Made by a program: the position numbers and the translations under genes. The notes beneath the pieces were generated by a model. That model was given only the letters and a program-made list of their open reading frames with translations. It searched no databases and had not been told where the DNA came from. A DNA stretch of 64,000 nt from Patagioenas fasciata (lineage: Eukaryota > Chordata > Aves > Columbiformes > Columbidae): assembly GCF_037038585.1 (NCBI RefSeq), contig NC_092541.1, positions 7,550,945 to 7,614,944 of the forward strand, given 5' to 3'. This document shows, piece after piece, positions 1 to 12,454 of the stretch (its first letter is position 1; each line of letters starts with the position of its first letter).

Positions 1-820
1 GGCTCGACGGAGCCCGACAGGGCCCTAGCACACTCGACTGGGTCCGACGAAGCCTGACAGGGCTTCAGAAAACCCGACAGGGCCCGAGCAAACCGACAGG
101 GCCCGACGGAGCCCGACAGGGCACGAGCAAACCAGACACGGCCTGACGGAGCCTGACAGGGCGCGAGCAAACCCGACAGGGCCCAACGGATCCCGACAGG
201 GCCCAAGCAAACCTGGCAGGGCCCGACGGAGCCCGACAGGGCACGAGCTAACTCGACAGAGCCTGACGTAGCCTGACAGGGCCCGAGCAAACCCGACAGG
301 GCCCGAGCGAATCTGACAGGGCCCGACGGAGCCCGACAGGACGTGGGCAAACCCGACAGGGCCCGAGCAAACCCGACAGGGCCAGACAAGGCCCGACAGG
401 GCCCGAGCAAACCCGACAGGACCCGACAAAGCCTGACAGGGCTCGATGGAGCCCGACAGGGCCCAAGGAAACCCGACAGGGCCCGATGGAGCCCGATAGG
501 GCCCGAGCAAACCCGACAGGGCCTGACGGAGTCCGACAGGGCCCGAGCAAACCTGAAAGGGCCCGACGAAGCCTGACAGGGCTCGATGGAGCCCGACAGG
601 GCCCGAGGAAACCCGACAGGGCCCGACGGAGCCCAACAGGGCCCGAGCAAACCCGACAGGGCCCGATGGAGCCCGACAGGGCTCGAACAAACCCGACAGG
701 GCCTGAGCAAATCCGACAGGGCCTGACGGAGCCCGACAGGGCCCGAGCAAACCCGAAAGGGCCCGACGGAGCCTGACAGGGCTCGATGGAGCCCGACAGG
801 GCCCGAGGAAACCCGACAAG
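1..820 (+). repeat. Left-arm HOR unit U0, partial
   Basis: Partial unit cut by the window edge. Positions 1-110 align with about 5598-5707 of U1, including marker M2 (AACCGACAGG at 91-100). The M2-to-M1 distance is 695 bp against 975 bp in U1-U3, so about 280 bp are missing. Positions 170-410 differ from all other left-arm units and carry alleles typical of the right arm. It also holds private changes such as CCTGGCAGG near 213 and GAGCTAACTCG near 245. Confidence 0.85.
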
Positions 821-839
821 GCCCCACGAGCCCGATAGG
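821..839 (+). other. M1: 19-bp slipped monomer marking every left-arm HOR
   Basis: GCCCCACGAG followed by CCCGATAGG lacks one G of the expected CACGGAG, giving a 19-bp monomer that shifts the phase of what follows. Copies start at 821, 6698, 12455, 18172, 21911, 25488, 29065, 32824, 36401, 39880, 43359, 45698, 49197 and 51456. I used it to delimit units. No copy was found in the right arm. Confidence 0.93.
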
Positions 840-2160
840 GCCCGAGCAAACCCGACAGGGCCTGACGGAGCCCGACAGGGCGCGAGCAAACCCGACAGGG
901 CACGCTGGAGCCCGACAGAGCCCGAGCAAACCCGACAGGGCCCGACAAGGCCCGACAGGGCCCGAGCAAACCTGACACGACCTGACAAAGCCTGACAGGG
1001 CCCGACGGAGCCCGACAGGGCTTGAGCAAACCCGAAAGAGCCCGACGGAGCCTGACAGGGCTCGATGGAGCCCGACAGGGCCCGAGGAAACCCGACAGGG
1101 CCTGATTGAACCCGATAGGGCCCGAGCAAACCCGACAGGGCCTGATGGAGCCTGACAGAGCCCAGGCAAACCCGACAGGGCACGCTGGAGCCCGACAGAG
1201 CCCGAGCAAACCCGACAGGGCCCGACAAGGCCCGACAGGGCCCGAGCAAACCTGACAGGACCTGACAAAGCCTGACAGGGTCCGATGGAGCCCGACAGGG
1301 CCCGACAAAACCCGACAGGGCCCGAGGAAATCCGACAGGGCCCGACGGAGCCTGACAGGGCCCGAGCAAACCCGACAGGGCCCGACAGAGGCCGACAGGA
1401 CCCGAGCAAACCCGACAGGGCCCGAGCAAACCCGACAGGGTTCGACAAAGCATGACAGGGCTCGATGGATCCCGACAGGGCCCGAGGAAACCCGACAGGG
1501 CCCGACGGAGCCTGACAGGGCCCGAGCAAACCCGACAGGGCTCGACGGAGCCTTACAGGGCCCGAGCAAACCCGACAGGGCCCGAGCAAACCTGACAAAG
1601 CTCGACGGAGCTTGACAGGGCCCGAGCAAACCCGACAGGGCCCGAGCAAACCTGACAGGGCACGAAGTAGCCCGACAGGGCCCGAGCAAACCCGACAGGG
1701 CCCAACGGATCCCGACAGGGCCTGAGGAAACCAGACAGGGCCCGACGGAGCCCGACAGGGCCCTAGCAAACCCGACAGGGCTTGACAAAGCCTGACAGGG
1801 CCCGAGCAAACCCGACAGGGCCCGAGCAAACCCGACAGGGCTTGACGGAGCCCGACAGGGCCCGAGCAAACCCGTAAGGGCCCGACGGAGCCTGACAGGG
1901 CCCGAGCAAACCCGACAGGGCCCAACGGATCCCGACAGGGCCTGAGCAAACCCGACAGGGCCTGACAAGGCCCGACGGGGCCTGAGCAAACCCAACAGGA
2001 CCCGACAAAGCCTGACAGGGTCCGATGGAGCCCGACAGGGCCCGAGCAAACCCGACAGGGCTCGATGGAGCCCGACAGGGCCCGAGGAAACCCGACAGGG
2101 CGCGACGGAGCCTGACAGGGCCCGAGCAAACCCGACAGGGCTCGACGGAGCCCGACAGGG

Positions 2161-2322
2161 CCTGAGGAAACCAGACAGCGCCCGACGGAGCCCGACAGGG
2201 CCCTAGCAAACCCGACAGGGCCTGAGCAAACCCGACAGGGCCCGACGGAGCCCGACAGGGCCTGAGGAAACCAGACAGGGCCCGACGGAGCCCGACAGGG
2301 CCCTAGCAAACCCGACAGGGCT
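2161..2322 (+). repeat. 100-bp-spaced local duplication with CCCTAGCAAA
   Basis: A segment of about 60 bp starting CCTGAGGAAACCAGACAG occurs at 2161 and again at 2261. The first copy has CAGCGCCCG where the second has CAGGGCCCG. Both contain CCCTAGCAAA, whose complement supplies a TAG that ends many long minus-strand open frames. The pair recurs in most left-arm units. Confidence 0.82.
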
Positions 2323-4700
2323 TGACAAAGCCTGACAGGGCCCGAGCAAACCCGACAGGGCCCGAGCAAACCCGACAGGGCCCGACGGAGCCCGACAGGG
2401 CCCGAGCAAACCCGTAAGGGCCCGACGGAGCCTGACAGGGCTCGATGGAGCCCGACAGGGCCCGAGGAAACCCGACAGGGCCCGACGGAGCCCGATAGGG
2501 CCCGAGGAAACCCGACAGGACCCGATGGAGCCCGACAGGGCTCGAGCAAACCCGACAGGGCCTGAGCAAATCCGACAGGGCCCGACGGAGCCCGACAGGG
2601 CCCGAGCAAACCCGAAAGGGCCCGACAGAGCCTGACAGTGCTCGATGGAGCCCGACAGGGCCCGAGGAAACCCGACAGGGCCCCACGGAGCCCGATAGGG
2701 CCCGGGCAAACCCGACAGGGCACGCTGGAGCCCGACCGAGCCCGAGCAAACCCGACATGGCCCGACAAGGCCCGACACGGCCCGAGCAAACCTGACAGGA
2801 CCTGACAAAGCCTGACAGAGGCCGACGGAGCCCGACAGGGCTTGAGCAAACCCGAAAGAGCCCGACGGAGCCTGACAGGGCTCGATAGAGTCCGACAGGG
2901 CCCAAGGAAACCCGACAGGGCCCGAGCAAACCCGAGAGGGCCCAACGGAACCCGAGAGGGCCCGAGGGAATCCGACAGGGCCCGACGGAGCCTGACAGGG
3001 CCCAAGCAAACCTGACAGGGCCTGACGGAGCCCGACAGGGGTCGAGCAAACCCGATAGGGCCTGACGGAGCCTGACAGGGCCCGAGCAAACCTGACAGGG
3101 CCCGAGAGAACCTGACAGGGCCCGACGGAGCCCGACAGGGCGCGAGCAAACCCGACAGGGGCTGACAAGGCCCGACAGGGCCTGAGCAAACCCGACAGGA
3201 CCCGACAAAGCCTGATAGGGTCCGATGGAGCCCGACAGGGCCCGAGGTAACCCGACAGGGCGCGACGGAGTTTGACAGGGCCCGAGCAAACCCGACAGGG
3301 TTCGACGGAGCCCGACAGGGCCCGAGCAAACCCGACAGGGTCCGACGAAGCCTGACAGGGCTTCAGCAAACCCGACAGGGCCCGAGCAAACCCGACAGGG
3401 CCCGACGGAGCCCGACAGGGCCCGAGGAAACCAGACAGGGCCCGACAGAGCCCTACAGGGCCCGAGCAAACCCGACAGGGCCTGATGGAGCCCGACAGGG
3501 TCCGGGCAAACCCGATAGGGCACGCTGGAGCCCGACAGAGCCCGAGCAAACCCAACAGGGCCCGACAAGGCCCGACAGGGCCCGAGCAAACCTGACAGGG
3601 CCCGACGGAACCCGAGAGGGCCCGACGGAACCCGAGAGGGCCCGAGGAAATCCGACAGGGCCTGACGGAGCCTGACAGGGCCCGAGCAAACCCGACAGGG
3701 CCCGACAGAGCCCGACAGGACCCGAGCAAACCCGACAGGGCCCGAGCAAACCCGACAGGGTTCGACAAAGCCTGACAGGGCTCGATGGAGCCCGACAGGG
3801 CCCGAGGAAACCCGACAGGGCCCGACGGAGCCTGACAGGGCCCGAGCAAACCCGACAGGGCTCGACGGAGCCTTACAGGGCCCGAGCAAACCCGACAGGG
3901 CCCGAGCAAACCTGACAGGGCCTGATTGAGCCCGATAGGGCCCGAGCAAACCCGACAAGGCCCAACGGATCCCGACAGGGCCTGAGCAAACCTGACAGGG
4001 CCCGACGGAGCCCGACAGGGCACAAGCAAACCCGACAGGGCCTGACGGAGCCTGACACGGCCCGAGCAAACCCGACAGGGCCCGAGCGAATCTGACTGGG
4101 CCCGACGGAGCCCGACAGGACGCGGGCAAACCCGACAGGGCCTGACAAGGCCCGACAGGGCCCGAGCAAACCTGACAGGGCCTGACGGAGCCCGAAAGGG
4201 CTCGAGCAAACCCGATAGGGCCTGACGGAGCCTGACAGGGCCCGAGCAAAACTGACAGGGCCCGAGAGAACCTGACAGGGCCCGACGGAGCCCGAGAGGG
4301 CGCGAGCAAACCTGACAGGGGCTGACAAGGCCCGACAGGGGCTGAGCAAACCCGACAGGACCCGCCAAAGCCTGATAGGGTCCGATGGAGCCCGACAGGG
4401 CCCGAGCAAACCCGACAGGGCCCGAGCAAACCTGACAGGGCTCGATCGAGCCCGACAGGGCCCGAGGAAACCCGACAGGGCGGGACGGAGCCTGACAGGG
4501 CCCGAGCAAACCCGACAGGGTCCGACGAAGCCTGAAAGGGCTTCAGCAAACCCGACAGGGCCTGAGCAAACCCGACAGGACCCGAGCAAACCCGACAGGG
4601 TCCGACGGAGCCCGACAGGGCCCGAGGAAACCAGACAGGGCCCGACAGAGCCCGACAGGGCCCGAGCAAACCCGACAGTGCCCGAGCAAACCCGACAGGG

Positions 4701-4820
4701 TTCGACAAAGCCTGACAGGGCTTGATGGAGCCCGACAGGGCCCGAGGAAACCCGACAGGTTTCGACAAAGCCTGACAGGGCTTGATGGAGCCCGACAGGG
4801 CCCGAGGAAACCCGAGAGGG
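4701..4820 (+). repeat. 60-bp local tandem duplication
   Basis: Two successive 60-bp segments start with TTCGACAAAG at 4701 and 4761 and differ by little more than GACAGG against GAGAGG at their ends. The same doublet recurs in every unit that keeps the late block (for example 10458, 16175, 34404 and 55178 regions), so it arose before those units were amplified. Confidence 0.85.
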
Positions 4821-5037
4821 CCCGACGGAGCCTGACAGAGCCCGAGCAAACCCGACAGGGCCTGACGGAGCCCGACAGGGCCCGAGCAAACCCGACAGGG
4901 CCCGACAGAGCCCGATAGGGCCCGAGCAAACCTGACAGGGCCCGATGGAGGCCGACAGGGCTCGAGCAAACCCGACAGGGTCCGACGAAGCCTGACAGGG
5001 CTTCAGTAAACCCGACATGGCCCGAGCAAACCCGACA

Positions 5038-5047
5038 GGGCCGACGG
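5038..5047 (+). other. M3: slip marker of full and alpha units
   Basis: GGGCCGACGG lacks one C of GGGCCCGACGG. Copies start at 5038, 10795, 16512, 23828, 27405, 34741 and 55513, about 650 bp before each M2. It is absent from beta and gamma units, which lack the late block, and from the right arm. Confidence 0.92.
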
Positions 5048-5687
5048 AGCCCGACAGAGCCCGAGGAAACCAGACAGGGCCCGACGGAGCCCGACAAGGC
5101 TCGAGAAAACCCGACAGGGCCCGACGGAGCCCGACAGGGCTCGAGCAAACCCGAAAGGGCCCGACGGAGCCTGACAGGGCTTGATGGAGCCCGACAGGGC
5201 CCGAGGAAACCCGACAGGGCCTGATTGAGCCCGATAGGGCCCGAGCAAACCCGACAGGGCCTGACGGAGCCTAACAGGGCCCGGGCAAACCCGACAGGGC
5301 ACGCTGGAGCCCGACAGAGCCCGAGCAAACCCGACAGGGCCCGACAAGGCCCGACAGGGCCCGAGCAAACCTGACACGTCCTGACAAAGCCTGACAGGGC
5401 CCGACGGAGCCCGCCAGGGCCCGAGCAAACCCGAAAGAGCCCGACGGAGCCTGACAGGGCTCAGTGGAGTCCGACAGGGTCCGAGGCAACCCGACAGGGC
5501 TCGACGGAATCCGACAGGGCCTGAGCAAACCCGACAGGGCCCGAGGAAACCCGACAGGGCCCGACGGAGCCTGACAAGGCCCGAGAAAACCTGACAGGGC
5601 TCGACGGAGCCCGACAGGGCCCGAGCACACTCGACAGGGTCCGACGAAGCCTGACAGGGCTTCAGAAAACCCGACAAGGCCCGAGCA

Positions 5688-5697
5688 AACCGACAGG
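5688..5697 (+). other. M2: slip marker shared by both arms
   Basis: AACCGACAGG replaces AACCCGACAGG (one C lost). Left-arm copies start at 91, 5688, 11445, 17162, 24478, 28055, 35391 and, mutated to AACCAACAGG, 56162. The reverse complement occurs at 57152, 61071 and 63090 with the same flanks (TTCTGAAG and GTGTGCTCGGG on one side). It is the only slip common to both orientations, so it probably predates their separation. Confidence 0.92.
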
Positions 5698-6697
5698 GCC
5701 CAACGGAGCCCGACAGGGCCCGAGCAAACCCGACAGGGCCTGAGCAAACCCGACAGGGTTCGACAAAGCCTGACAGGGCCCGACGGAGCCCGACAGGGCG
5801 CGAGCAAACCCGACAGGGGCTGACAAGGCCCGACAGGGCCTGAGCAAACCCGACAGGACCCGACAAAGCCTGATAGGGTCCGATGGAGCCCGACAGGGCC
5901 CGAGGTAACCCGACAGGGCGCGACGGAGTTTGCCAGGTCCCGAGCAAACCCGACAGGGTTCGACGGAGCCCGACTGGGCCCGAGCAAACCCGACAGGGTC
6001 CGACGAAGCCTGACAGGGCTTCAGCAAACCCGACAGGGTCCGAGCAAACCCGACAGGGCCCGACGGAGCCCGACAGGGCCCGAGGAAACCAGACAGGGCC
6101 CGACAGAGCCCGACAGGGCCCGAGCAAACCCGACAGGGCCCGAGCAAACCCTACAGGGTTCGACAAAGCCTGACAGGGCTTGATGGAGCCCGACAGGGCC
6201 CGAGGAAACCCGACAGGGCCCGACGGAGCCTGACAAGGCCCGAGCAAACCCGACAGGGCTCGACGGAGCCCGATAGGGCCCGAGCAAACCCGACAGGACC
6301 CGACAAAGCCTGACAGGGCTCGATGGAGCCCGACAGGGCCCAAGGAAACCCGACAGGGCCCGATGGAGCCCGATAGGGCCCGAGCAAACCCGACAGGGCC
6401 TGACGGAGTCCGACAGGGCCCGAGCAAACCTGAAAGGGCCCGACGAAGCCTGACAGGGCTCGATGGAGCCCGACAGGGCCCGAGGAAACCCGACAGGGCC
6501 CGACGGAGCCCGACAGGGCCCGAGCAAACCCGACAGGGCCCGATGGAGCCCGACAGGGCTCGAACAAACCCGACAGGGCCTGAGCAAATCCGACAGGGCC
6601 CGACGGAGCCCGACAGGGCCCGAGCAAACCCGAAAGGGCCCGACGGAGCCTGACAGGGCTCGATGGAGCCCGACAGGGCCCGAGGAAACCCGACAAG

Positions 6698-9600
6698 GCC
6701 CCACGAGCCCGATAGGGCCCGAGCAAACCCGACAGGGCCTGACGGAGCCCGACAGGGCGCGAGCAAACCCGACAGGGCACGCTGGAGCCCGACAGAGCCC
6801 GAGCAAACCCGACAGGGCCCGACAAGGCCCGACAGGGCCCGAGCAAACCTGACACGACCTGACAAAGCCTGACAGGGCCCGACGGAGCCCGACAGGGCTT
6901 GAGCAAACCCGAAAGAGCCCGACGGAGCCTGACAGGGCTCGATGGAGCCCGACAGGGCCCGAGGAAACCCGACAGGGCCTGATTGAACCCGATAGGGCCC
7001 GAGCAAACCCGACAGGGCCTGATGGAGCCTGACAGAGCCCAGGCAAACCCGACAGGGCACGCTGGAGCCCGACAGAGCCCGAGCAAACCCGACAGGGCCC
7101 GACAAGGCCCGACAGGGCCCGAGCAAACCTGACAGGACCTGACAAAGCCTGACAGGGTCCGATGGAGCCCGACAGGGCCCGACAAAACCCGACAGGGCCC
7201 GAGGAAATCCGACAGGGCCCGACGGAGCCTGACAGGGCCCGAGCAAACCCGACAGGGCCCGACAGAGGCCGACAGGACCCGAGCAAACCCGACAGGGCCC
7301 GAGCAAACCCGACAGGGTTCGACAAAGCATGACAGGGCTCGATGGATCCCGACAGGGCCCGAGGAAACCCGACAGGGCCCGACGGAGCCTGACAGGGCCC
7401 GAGCAAACCCGACAGGGCTCGACGGAGCCTTACAGGGCCCGAGCAAACCCGACAGGGCCCGAGCAAACCTGACAAAGCTCGACGGAGCTTGACAGGGCCC
7501 GAGCAAACCCGACAGGGCCCGAGCAAACCTGACAGGGCACGAAGTAGCCCGACAGGGCCCGAGCAAACCCGACAGGGCCCAACGGATCCCGACAGGGCCT
7601 GAGCAAACCTGACAGGGCCCGACGGAGCCCGACAGGACGCGGGCAAACCCGACAGGGCCCGAGCAAACCCGACAGGGCCTGACAAGGCCCGACGGGGCCT
7701 GAGCAAACCCAACAGGACCCGACAAAGCCTGACAGGGTCCGATGGAGCCCGACAGGGCCCGAGCAAACCCGACAGGGCTCGATGGAGCCCGACAGGGCCC
7801 GAGGAAACCCGACAGGGCGCGACGGAGCCTGACAGGGCCCGAGCAAACCCGACAGGGCTCGACGGAGCCCGACAGGGCCTGAGGAAACCAGACAGCGCCC
7901 GACGGCGCCCGACAGGGCCCTAGCAAACCCGACAGGGCCTGAGCAAACCCGACAGGGCCCGACGGAGCCCGACAGGGCCTGAGGAAACCAGACAGGGCCC
8001 GACGGAGCCCGACAGGGCCCTAGCAAACCCGACAGGGCTTGACAAAGCCTGACAGGGCCCGAGCAAACCCGACAGGGCCCGAGCAAACCCGACAGGGCCC
8101 GACGGAGCCCGACAGGGCCCGAGCAAACCCGTAAGGGCCCGACGGAGCCTGACAGGGCTCGATGGAGCCCGACAGGGCCCGAGGAAACCCGACAGGGCTA
8201 GACGGAGCCCGATAGGGCCCGAGGAAACCCGACAGGACCCGATGGAGCCCGACAGGGCTCGAGCAAACCCGACAGGGCCTGAGCAAATCCGACAGGGCCC
8301 GACGGAGCCCGACAGGGCCCGAGCAAACCCGAAAGGGCCCGACAGAGCCTGACAGTGCTCGATGGAGCCCGACAGGGCCCGAGGAAACCCGACAGGGCCC
8401 CACGGAGCCCGATAGGGCCCGGGCAAACCCGACAGGGCACGCTGGAGCCCGACAGAGCCCGAGCAAACCCGACATGGCCCGACAAGGCCCGACACGGCCC
8501 GAGCAAACCTGACAGGACCTGACAAAGCCTGACAGAGGCCGACGGAGCCCGACAGGGCTTGAGCAAACCCGAAAGAGCCCGACGGAGCCTGACAGGGCTC
8601 GATAGAGTCCGACAGGGCCCAAGGAAACCCGACAGGGCCCGAGCAAACCCGAGAGGGCCCGACGGAACCCGAGAGGGCCCGAGGGAATCCGACAGGGCCC
8701 GACGGAGCCTGACAGGGCCCAAGCAAACCTGACAGGGCCTGACGGAGCCCGACAGGGGTCGAGCAAACCCGATAGGGCCTGACGGAGCCTGACAGGGCCC
8801 GAGCAAACCTGACAGGGCCCGAGAGAACCTGACAGGGCCCGACGGAGCCCGACAGGGCGCGAGCAAACCCGACAGGGGCTGACAAGGCCCGACAGGGCCT
8901 GAGCAAACCCGACAGGACCCGACAAAGCCTGATAGGGTCCGATGGAGCCCGACAGGGCCCGAGGTAACCCGACAGGGCGCGACGGAGTTTGACAGGGCCC
9001 GAGCAAACCCGACAGGGTTCGACGGAGCCCGACAGGGCCCGAGCAAACCCGACAGGGTCCGACGAAGCCTGACAGGGCTTCAGCAAACCCGACAGGGCCC
9101 GAGCAAACCCGACAGGGCCCGACGGAGCCCGACAGGGCCCGAGGAAACCAGACAGGGCCCGACAGAGCCCTACAGAGCCCGAGCAAACCCGACAGGGCCT
9201 GATGGAGCCCGACAGGGTCCGGGCAAACCCGATAGGGCACGCTGGAGCCCGACAGAGCCCGAGCAAACCCAACAGGGCCCGACAAGGCCCGACAGGGCCC
9301 GAGCAAACCTGACAGGGCCCGACGGAACCCGAGAGGGCCCGACGGAACCCGAGAGGGCCCGAGGAAATCCGACAGGGCCTGACGGAGCCTGACAGGGCCC
9401 GAGCAAACCCGACAGGGCCCGACAGAGCCCGACAGGACCCGAGCAAACCCGACAGGGCCCGAGCAAACCCGACAGGGTTCGACAAAGCCTGACAGGGCTC
9501 GATGGAGCCCGACAGGGCCCGAGGAAACCCGACAGGGCCCGACGGAGCCTGACAGGGCCCGAGCAAACCCGACAGGGCTCGACGGAGCCTTACAGGGCCC

Positions 9601-12454
9601 GAGCAAACCCGACAGGGCCCGAGCAAACCTGACAGGGCCTGATTGAGCCCGATAGGGCCCGAGCAAACCCGACAAGGCCCAACGGATCCCGACAGGGCCT
9701 GAGCAAACCTGACAGGGCCCGACGGAGCCCGACAGGGCACAAGCAAACCCGACAGGGCCTGACGGAGCCTGACACGGCCCGAGCAAACCCGACAGGGCCC
9801 GAGCGAATCTGACTGGGCCCGACGGAGCCCGACAGGACGCGGGCAAACCCGACAGGGCCTGACAAGGCCCGACAGGGCCCGAGCAAACCTGACAGGGCCT
9901 GACGGAGCCCGACAGGGCTCGAGCAAACCCGATAGGGCCTGACGGAGCCTGACAGGGCCCGAGCAAAACTGACAGGGCCCGAGAGAACCTGACAGGGCCC
10001 GACGGAGCCCGAGAGGGCGCGAGCAAACCTGACAGGGGCTGACAAGGCCCGACAGGGGCTGAGCAAACCCGACAGGACCCGCCAAAGCCTGATAGGGTCC
10101 GATGGAGCCCGACAGGGCCCGAGCAAACCCGACAGGGCCCGAGCAAACCTGACAGGGCTCGATCGAGCCCGACAGGGCCCGAGGAAACCCGACAGGGCGG
10201 GACGGAGCCTGACAGGGCCCGAGCAAACCCGACAGGGTTCGACGGAGCCCGACAGGGCCCGAGCAAACCCGACAGGGTCCGACGAAGCCTGAAAGGGCTT
10301 CAGCAAACCCGACAGGGCCTGAGCAAACCCGACAGGACCCGAGCAAACCCGACAGGGTCCGACGGAGCCCGACAGGGCCCGAGGAAACCAGACAGGGCCC
10401 GACAGAGCCCGACAGGGCCCGAGCAAACCCGACAGTGCCCGAGCAAACCCGACAGGGTTCGACAAAGCCTGACAGGGCTTGATGGAGCCCGACAGGGCCC
10501 GAGGAAACCCGACAGGTTTCGACAAAGCCTGACAGGGCTTGATGGAGCCCGACAGGGCCCGAGGAAACCCGAGAGGGCCCGACGGAGCCTGACAGAGCCC
10601 GAGCAAACCCGACAGGGCCTGACGGAGCCCGACAGGGCCCGAGCAAACCCGACAGGGCCCGACAGAGCCCGATAGGGCCCGAGCAAACCTGACAGGGCCC
10701 GATGGAGGCCGACAGGGCTCGAGCAAACCCGACAGGGTCCGACGAAGCCTGACAGGGCTTCAGTAAACCCGACATGGCCCGAGCAAACCCGACAGGGCCG
10801 ACGGAGCCCGACAGAGCCCGAGGAAACCAGACAGGGCCCGACGGAGCCCGACAAGGCTCGAGAAAACCCGACAGGGCCCGACGGAGCCCGACAGGGCCTG
10901 AGCAAACCCGAAAGGGCCCGACGGAGCCTGACAGGGCTTGATGGAGCCCGACAGGGCCCGAGGAAACCCGACAGGGCCTGATTGAGCCCGATAGGGCCCG
11001 AGCAAACCCGACAGGGCCTGACGGAGCCTAACAGGGCCCGGGTAAACCCGACAGGGCACGCTGGAGCCCGACAGAGCCCGAGCAAACCCGACAGGGCCCG
11101 ACAAGGCCCGACAGGGCCCGAGCAAACCTGACACGTCCTGACAAAGCCTGACAGGGCCCGACGGAGCCCGCCAGGGCCCGAGCAAACCCGAAAGAGCCCG
11201 ACGGAGCCTGACAGGGCTCAGTGGAGTCCGACAGGGTCCGAGGCAACCCGACAGGGCTCGACGGAATCCGACAGGGCCTGAGCAAACCCGACAGGGCCCG
11301 AGGAAACCCGACAGGGCCCGACGGAGCCTGACAAGGCCCGAGAAAACCTGACAGGGCTCGACGGAGCCCGACAGGGCCCGAGCACACTCGACAGGGTCCG
11401 ACGAAGCCTGACAGGGCTTCAGAAAACCCGACAAGGCCCGAGCAAACCGACAGGGCCCAACGGAGCCCGACAGGGCCCGAGCAAACCCGACAGGGCCTGA
11501 GCAAACCCGACAGGGTTCGACAAAGCCTGACAGGGCCCGACGGAGCCCGACAGGGCGCGAGCAAACCCGACAGGGGCTGACAAGGCCCGACAGGGCCTGA
11601 GCAAACCCGACAGGACCCGACAAAGCCTGATAGGGTCCGATGGAGCCCGACAGGGCCCGAGGTAACCCGACAGGGCGCGACGGAGTTTGACAGGTCCCGA
11701 GCAAACCCGACAGGGTTCGACGGAGCCCGACTGGGCCCGAGCAAACCCGACAGGGTCCGACGAAGCCTGACAGGGCTTCAGCAAACCCGACAGGGTCCGA
11801 GCAAACCCGACAGGGCCCGACGGAGCCCGACAGGGCCCGAGGAAACCAGACAGGGCCCGACAGAGCCCGACAGGGCCCGAGCAAACCCGACAGGGCCCGA
11901 GCAAACCCTACAGGGTTCGACAAAGCCTGACAGGGCTTGATGGAGCCCGACAGGGCCCGAGGAAACCCGACAGGGCCCGACGGAGCCTGACAAGGCCCGA
12001 GCAAACCCGACAGGGCTCGACGGAGCCCGATAGGGCCCGAGCAAACCCGACAGGACCCGACAAAGCCTGACAGGGCTCGATGGAGCCCGACAGGGCCCAA
12101 GGAAACCCGACAGGGCCCGATGGAGCCCGATAGGGCCCGAGCAAACCCGACAGGGCCTGACGGAGTCCGACAGGGCCCGAGCAAACCTGAAAGGGCCCGA
12201 CGAAGCCTGACAGGGCTCGATGGAGCCCGACAGGGCCCGAGGAAACCCGACAGGGCCCGACGGAGCCCGACAGGGCCCGAGCAAACCCGACAGGGCCCGA
12301 TGGAGCCCGACAGGGCTCGAACAAACCCGACAGGGCCTGAGCAAATCCGACAGGGCCCGACGGAGCCCGACAGGGCCCGAGCAAACCCGAAAGGGCCCGA
12401 CGGAGCCTGACAGGGCTCGATGGAGCCCGACAGGGCCCGAGGAAACCCGACAAG
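6698..12454 (+). repeat. HOR unit U2, full type (5,757 bp); reference unit
   Basis: The clearest complete HOR, used here as the reference. Order: early block about 7131-9310 (absent from alpha units), middle block, late block about 9600-11900 (absent from beta units) with M3 at 10795 and M2 at 11445, then the run-up to M1. It is nearly identical to U1 outside the U1 patch, with scattered single-base changes. Confidence 0.9.

Larger units (their letters stand above)
821..6697 (+). repeat. HOR unit U1, full type (5,877 bp)
   Basis: Runs from one M1 slip (GCCCCACGAG at 821) to the next. It contains all blocks of the full HOR, with M3 at 5038 and M2 at 5688. It is 120 bp longer than U2, mainly because of a patch at about 1721-1890 that resembles 2261-2430 of the same unit. 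It keeps CAGTAAACCCGACATGG near 5008, the presumed ancestral form also seen in U2 and U14. Confidence 0.88.

Noticed and set aside
343-995. Plus-strand Pro/Arg/Gly/Asp-rich frames resembling collagen-like proteins
   Set aside because: Gly-Pro pairs come from the CCCGACAGG module and there is no strict Gly-X-Y period. The frames end wherever CCTGAC or GATAGG gives a stop, and identical copies recur in every HOR.
5800-6100. Bacterial-style promoters, ribosome-binding sites or rho-independent terminators
   Set aside because: The T-poor repeat has no -10-like box and no T-tract after its GC hairpins, and any GGAG resembling a ribosome-binding site recurs every 40 bp as part of the A-type monomer.
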